This document shows positions 59,647-64,000 of a stretch of 64,000 nt of DNA, piece by piece (position 1 is the stretch's first letter; every line of letters starts with the position of its first letter). Location: positions 558,001 to 622,000 of the forward strand of contig JAMXBD010000390.1 of the NCBI GenBank assembly GCA_024138025.1, written 5' to 3'. The notes below the pieces were generated by a model, which was not told the DNA's origin, ran no database searches, and saw only the letters and a program-made list of their open reading frames with translations. This DNA comes from Combretum micranthum. Its lineage: Eukaryota > Streptophyta > Magnoliopsida > Myrtales > Combretaceae. Made by a program: the position numbers and the translations under genes.

Positions 59647-61269
59647 TGTTGGTTTATCTCAAATGATGATTTTGATGATAACAAAAAGGAGTAAATAATT
59701 ACTAACATATTTATTAAGTATGCAAGGATTTAATATAATCAAAGTGGTTTACAATAACTTAAGAGAATGATTTCAAAAGAGACTCCATGCAAAGAATACT
59801 TTGGAAAGTATTTGGAGAAGATTTCAAGAACAAATGAGCTGTCAGAAGGTTAATCAGAAAGTTCTCCGCTGGCTTTTTAAACTATCAGAAGGTTCGTCAG
59901 AAGGTTCGTCAGAAGGTACATCAGAAGGTGAACTGCAACAAAAAAAAATGACGAGTTTCAGCTCCAGATTCGAATTTTCTTTTTAGATTTAATATGTTGA
60001 AGACCCAGCTCCAAAGATTGAGTATATTTGGGTAATATACTCAATGTGTTCTACAAAGTTGGTTCAATATCTATGGGGATTCGAATTTCGTCGGATTAAT
60101 GCTCATTTTTTGAGAAAATTCTGTTTTGACAACAAAGAAAAAGAACCTGACTTACAAGGATTTATCTTCAATAGTTTATTCAAGTTTTAGTTGGAAATAT
60201 GGAAAACATGATCTAAATATGCAATGAACTTGTCTAGTGATTATTTATCCATATAAGGAAGTCGAAATTTATGGAAAATACGATATTTTTGTTGCATGAA
60301 CAGTACCAGACGAAGGAACAAGTCAACAACGGTGATTTCAAATTCGAATTTCAAGTTCAAGATAATTATACAAGTTGTTGGAGATTTAAACTTATCCATT
60401 GGAGCAAGAATTTCGAGATTACAACAACAAGATCTCAAGTTATTCAAAATTTGCAGATTTTGACGAAAGAGAAAAGCTAATATTACGCACAAAATAAGGA
60501 GCAAAGTTTATCCAATTGATTTCCTAGCCGTTGGAAGATACAAGGATAAGTATGCTCACCCAAGACAGAGAAAAAGAAGAACAATCACATGAAAAAGAAG
60601 AGAAAACAAAGAGCCACGAATTTCTTTTCATTTTGAGCAAAATTACTATCATTCTATTTGTCTTCTTTGTTCGAAAAACTTGAGGACCCATACTTTATTC
60701 CTCTAATTTGTTGTTACACATTTAGTATAAGTTGAGAGTTACAAGTAGGCTTAGTTGATTGATTGATTGAGAGAATTAAGCTAAGTGAATTGTAGCCAAA
60801 GAGAATTGGCAAGAACTTCTTGTAACTTTGTTGATTTGATTGGATAGTGGAACACAACCGGTGAGGAATACCGAGACCCCGGCTTGGAGCTGGAAGAGAG
60901 GATTGACGCTCGAAGCGGAACCTCTATATATCGCTTTGCACTCTCTACTCCTTATCTCTCTTTAATTTCGTGATTTATTATTGATGTTGTATATGTGTGA
61001 TATATGCTCAGAAGGTTAATCAGAGAGTAAATCATTCATGTTTTTCTTACTCAGAGAGTTAAGCAGAAGGTTTCTAAGTGTGAAAGTCTTGATTCACTTT
61101 TGATCCGAATTTTTGCTTAAAGCTTTTATTTGTTAAGATTATTGTCTTAAGAAAGTTTTAAAGCCATTTTAGTAGAATAACCAAGTGGTGTGGAATTTGT
61201 TTTAAATTTTGAAAAATAAATTTTATAACCAATTCACCCCCCCTCTTGGTTATCTTTTCGGGACCAACA
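59647..61269 (+). mobile_element. Solo LTR of SIRE-like family, 1623 bp
   Basis: Begins TGTTGGTTTATCTC and ends GGGACCAACA, exact TSDs. Closest in the window to 12299-13857 and to the element B LTR. It has a short tandem repeat of TCAGAAGGT(TCG) at 59884-59930 and the conserved CTTGGAGCTGGAAGAG block near 60882, followed by TATA-like CTCTATATATCG. No internal domain. Confidence 0.93.
59884..59930 (+). repeat. 12-bp tandem repeat TCAGAAGGTTCG
   Basis: Four units in the SIRE solo LTR. The core CAGAAGGT recurs singly at several other places in the same LTR and its relatives. Confidence 0.8.
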
Positions 61270-62844
61270 ATATTTTTGCTAAAAGGATTTTTGAATAAGG
61301 ATGAGTTTGGAAAATTGTTTTTCAAAAGCTGGGATTTTCGTTTTGGTTTTGTACCGTAAATTTAAGAAATTCAAATGACCTTTTATGTAGAAAATAACCT
61401 TAGAAATGGATAGATCTTTTCGAATAGGTAGAAATCGGTATATTATATGCGAAATTCTGGGTTTAAATGACGAAGTTATGGCCATTTTAATTTGGAATTT
61501 CCCTCTATGCGAATTTTGATGAACTTAGTAAAATAGAATAACAAGTTTAAGTAGAACTTCTATGAAATACTCATTTTGTGTATTTCTCTTGTTTAGGTGA
61601 CGTGGAGGCCGAGTTCCCGTGTCCCGAGGATTTCCTTGACTAGAAGTATCCGCACAAACAGTTGAGTGAGTTTATTTCTTATATATTTGCACTTATGATT
61701 TTACTTGTAAAAGTTAGTGGTATTAAAATTAGGAAAAGATAAAAACAGAAAATACATGTACTTTACATACTTAGCTGAAATTACAATTAAGTATATCGAG
61801 GCGGAATTGTTTATAATGAAAGTTTGATCTAATATAAGAATGATTGTCTGCAAATTCTATGGTCACTCGCAAAATATTTAATTATGCCATGAGTACTTAA
61901 TTAAATTGATTCATGCATGTCATCGGCTGAGTTCATTGCATTTATTATTATACCTTTGGTCGGACAAATGCTTAGTAAGGAGATTCATAGAGTTCGTAGA
62001 TTCTAAATTCTATAAAGCGAAGAGGCATCATCCGAATCAACTGACGATGAGAAAACATCTTGATAAAACATATTCGGTAGCTATGTAGTAGCTCGGAAAT
62101 AAATTACAAATAAGTTGGATTATATTATATTATATATTTTTTTAGCAAGGAAGTTATTAAAATAAATATTATCATGGAATTATGTTGTATGATAGTGGCC
62201 TATACGATCTTGAACACCTAACCCTGAATGGAGAAGTAAATCCTTTTAACATATGATTCCCAAAAAATCATATGTATTGTTTACTCACGTGCTTGTGCAT
62301 CTCATATGATTGCTTAAATAAATTTGTTTGATTATTGAATGTTGAGTATTTAATTGTGGAAATAAATCTCACTAAGCATGTAGCTTATACCCTCTTAGAT
62401 ATCTTTTGTAGTTCTCATACCTTTGGTTGGAACCAAGAGGTTATTTTATCCAGGTAATGCCTTCAAGCTAAGATCTTATGGATAGAAGTGTAAGCTAGAA
62501 GTAGATACGGATTCTAAGAGAAGTTTCAAAAGTGTAAATCGTTTTATGGTAGACTCTTTACTAGACTTAGTTATCTTTAATAGGGGAATGCCTCTTAATG
62601 TTGCAAAGACTCCTTAATAGTTTTTATGAACCTCGGTTATATTGCTATGATTTATTTTCTTAATTGCTATTGTGTATAACTGCTTAAACGACATGGTCCA
62701 AAATTTGGTCCACTACGATCATGAAAGTACGCCTTATACTCAATACCTAGACTTTCAGGATGACTAAGGTTGTCATATTTAGGCCTTAATATTGAGTGTG
62801 GCGGACTGTCGCGTTTATGTTACCCTTTAAGGCGTGGTAGAAGT

Positions 62845-63002
62845 ATCCTCTGCCGTTACTATTCAAGCTCTTTTTAATTGATTCTTTATTCTTGGCAAAT
62901 TCAAGATTATGGGCTCACTTCCTTTAACAAACACAGTCTTTTTTTCACATTATTTGATGAATTACCATGATCATATCCTAGTCCATGTTTAACACTTGCA
63001 GG
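62845..63002 (-). pseudogene. Element B gag fragment between two inserted LTRs
   Basis: Minus-strand reading gives KHGLGYDHGNSSNNVKK, matching FEKHGLDM and following residues in element A gag, then, after a one-base shift, the region leading into the LTR junction at 62844. It proves that 57211-62839 sits inside element B. Confidence 0.8.
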
Positions 63003-64000
63003 TGTCACGCCCCAAAGAGTACCCAAAACGTGACAGTCCACCGCACTCGATATTTAAACTTAAGTATGACAACCTTAATCATCCCATAAGTTTATATACC
63101 GGGTGTAAGGTGTACTTGCACAATTTTTAGGATTACACTTTGAATCGAATAGTCTTAAGAAGGCATACAATAGCATTAAGTCAAGGGAGCATACCCCCGC
63201 CAAAATAATAGAAGTTTATCCAGTTTAAATCCATCTTACAAACATTAAAGTTTATGTTAAAGAGATTTTCCTAGAAGTCCACGCCTATAGCTAGGTCCCG
63301 ACTTCTTCAAAAGTTCCTTAATCCAAAAAGATATACTTGTGAAAAGTGTTCTCTCAGAACAACCTAAAAAATGGGAACACTGCAACAAAAATAATAGGGG
63401 TATAAGCTAACAGGCTTAGTGAGATTTATTTCCAAATATTTAATGCTCAACAACAGTATATAACAGATAAGTTATTAACAACCATATGAAATGCACAAGC
63501 ACATGAGCATACAAGCATATGACTTTCCGGGAGCCATATGTGAATGGATTTATGCCCTCCATTCGGGGTTGGGGGAGGTCCATAAGTGATGCAACCATGA
63601 ATCCAATCTTGAGTGGGATTGTCCATAAGTTATGCAACCATAATCCCGATCTCTTTCTCTTAGTTATACAACCTTTGTTGTTTTATTGTGGTAGTTTTAA
63701 GTGCCTATCCCACTTCCGTTAACTTAAGCGATCTCGCATCCTTAATATTAACATAGGCCCCATCGCCTCTGCTAATACACTTTTGTCCTACCAAAGGTAT
63801 ATTAGCCAATGCAATGTGACTCACTACGTGATATGCATGTACAGTTTATTCATATACTCATGGCATGTTAATTATATAGGTTAAGTGCGATCATAGAGAA
63901 TTTCAGACAATCCAAGTCTATACTATCTCATACAATGATTTTACAACAAGTCTCGTATCGATATACTTATCATTCATTCAACCAAGATTAGATTACCACT
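63003..64000 (-). mobile_element. Partial LTR of the same family as 57211-62839, runs off the window
   Basis: Begins on the plus strand TGTCACGCCCCAAAGAG, the inverse of a chromovirus-like LTR end, and has GTGACAGTCCACCGCAC and the TATACCGGGTGTAAGGTG segment in inverse order to 62700-62830. The left TSD would be GCAGG (62998-63002). Whether it is solo or attached to an internal region lies outside the window. Confidence 0.8.

Larger units (their letters stand above)
57211..62839 (+). mobile_element. Solo LTR of a chromovirus-like family, with a nested SIRE solo LTR
   Basis: Begins TGTAAACCCCTAG and ends AAGGCGTGGTA (mutated from ...GTGACA), exact TSDs GAAGT. Without the SIRE LTR it is about 4.0 kb. 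It shares with the element C LTRs the first 10 bases, a block around TTATGGCCATTTTAAT (61477-61492), AATGCC in the R-U5 part and GTGGCGGACTGTCGCG (62799-62814), but is otherwise diverged, so it is a sister family. TATA box at 57911. No coding domains. Confidence 0.9.
28573..64000 (-). mobile_element. Element B: older SIRE-like Ty1/copia retrotransposon, interrupted and running off the window
   Basis: Its 3' LTR (minus strand) is 51396 down to 28573, split by element C. Internal sequence 51397-57210, then 62845-63002, encodes ORF3, RNase H, RT, integrase, protease and gag in minus-strand copia order and is homologous to element A throughout. Three insertions break it: element C, the solo LTR 57211-62839 and the LTR starting at 63003. 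Its 5' LTR and most of gag would lie beyond 64000. Left flank GAATT (28568-28572) is the expected TSD. Its mate is outside the window. It has more stops than A, in keeping with greater age. Confidence 0.88.

Overview
The window is plant nuclear DNA, most likely from a dicot with a repeat-rich genome. It is AT-rich, has GT-AG introns, and is filled with LTR retrotransposons carrying 5-bp target-site duplications (TSDs), plus a plant-type hAT transposon. I found no bacterial genes, rRNA, standard tRNA or CRISPR. The only candidate host gene is at the left edge: a minus-strand gene whose first coding exon is 3067-3230 (perhaps a SAC3B-like mRNA-export factor, uncertain), with further exons probably below 2133.

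From about 4.2 kb on, the window is a stack of nested mobile elements, which I resolved by pairing element ends with TSDs. (1) A decayed minus-strand Ty1/copia remnant (about 4181-4957 and 14702-15542) is split inside its reverse transcriptase by an hAT element (4965-14701, TSD TTGGAAAC). That hAT holds a 3.36-kb solo LTR of probable Ogre/Tat type (7982-11337, TSD CTTGG) and, in its last intron, a solo SIRE-type LTR (12299-13857, TSD ATAAC). (2) A degenerate LTR-like sequence from 15543 is split by element A, a complete SIRE-like copia element on the plus strand (16104-27075, two 1775-bp LTRs, TSD AATAA). (3) A second copy of that degenerate LTR (28019-28572) is cut by element B, an older minus-strand SIRE-like element that runs off the right edge. 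(4) The 3' LTR of B is split by element C, a minus-strand Ty3/gypsy chromovirus (29086-50305, TSD ATCTC). C holds two plus-strand solo LTRs of its own family (35925-39541 and 40008-44062), the second of which holds a 610-bp hAT-like MITE (40778-41387). (5) The gag of B is split by a solo LTR of a related chromovirus-type family (57211-62839, TSD GAAGT), which holds another solo SIRE LTR (59647-61269, TSD ATATT), and by a further LTR at 63003 that runs off the window.

All transposon coding regions carry stops or frameshifts, so none looks autonomous here. Three things stand out. The Ogre-type solo LTR carries a tandem array of 8-9 hairpin units (10172-10600) whose two arms change together. Both SIRE-like elements carry a homologous extra ORF between RNase H and the 3' LTR. 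The chromovirus carries an unrecognised ORF of about 370 residues between its primer-binding site and gag.
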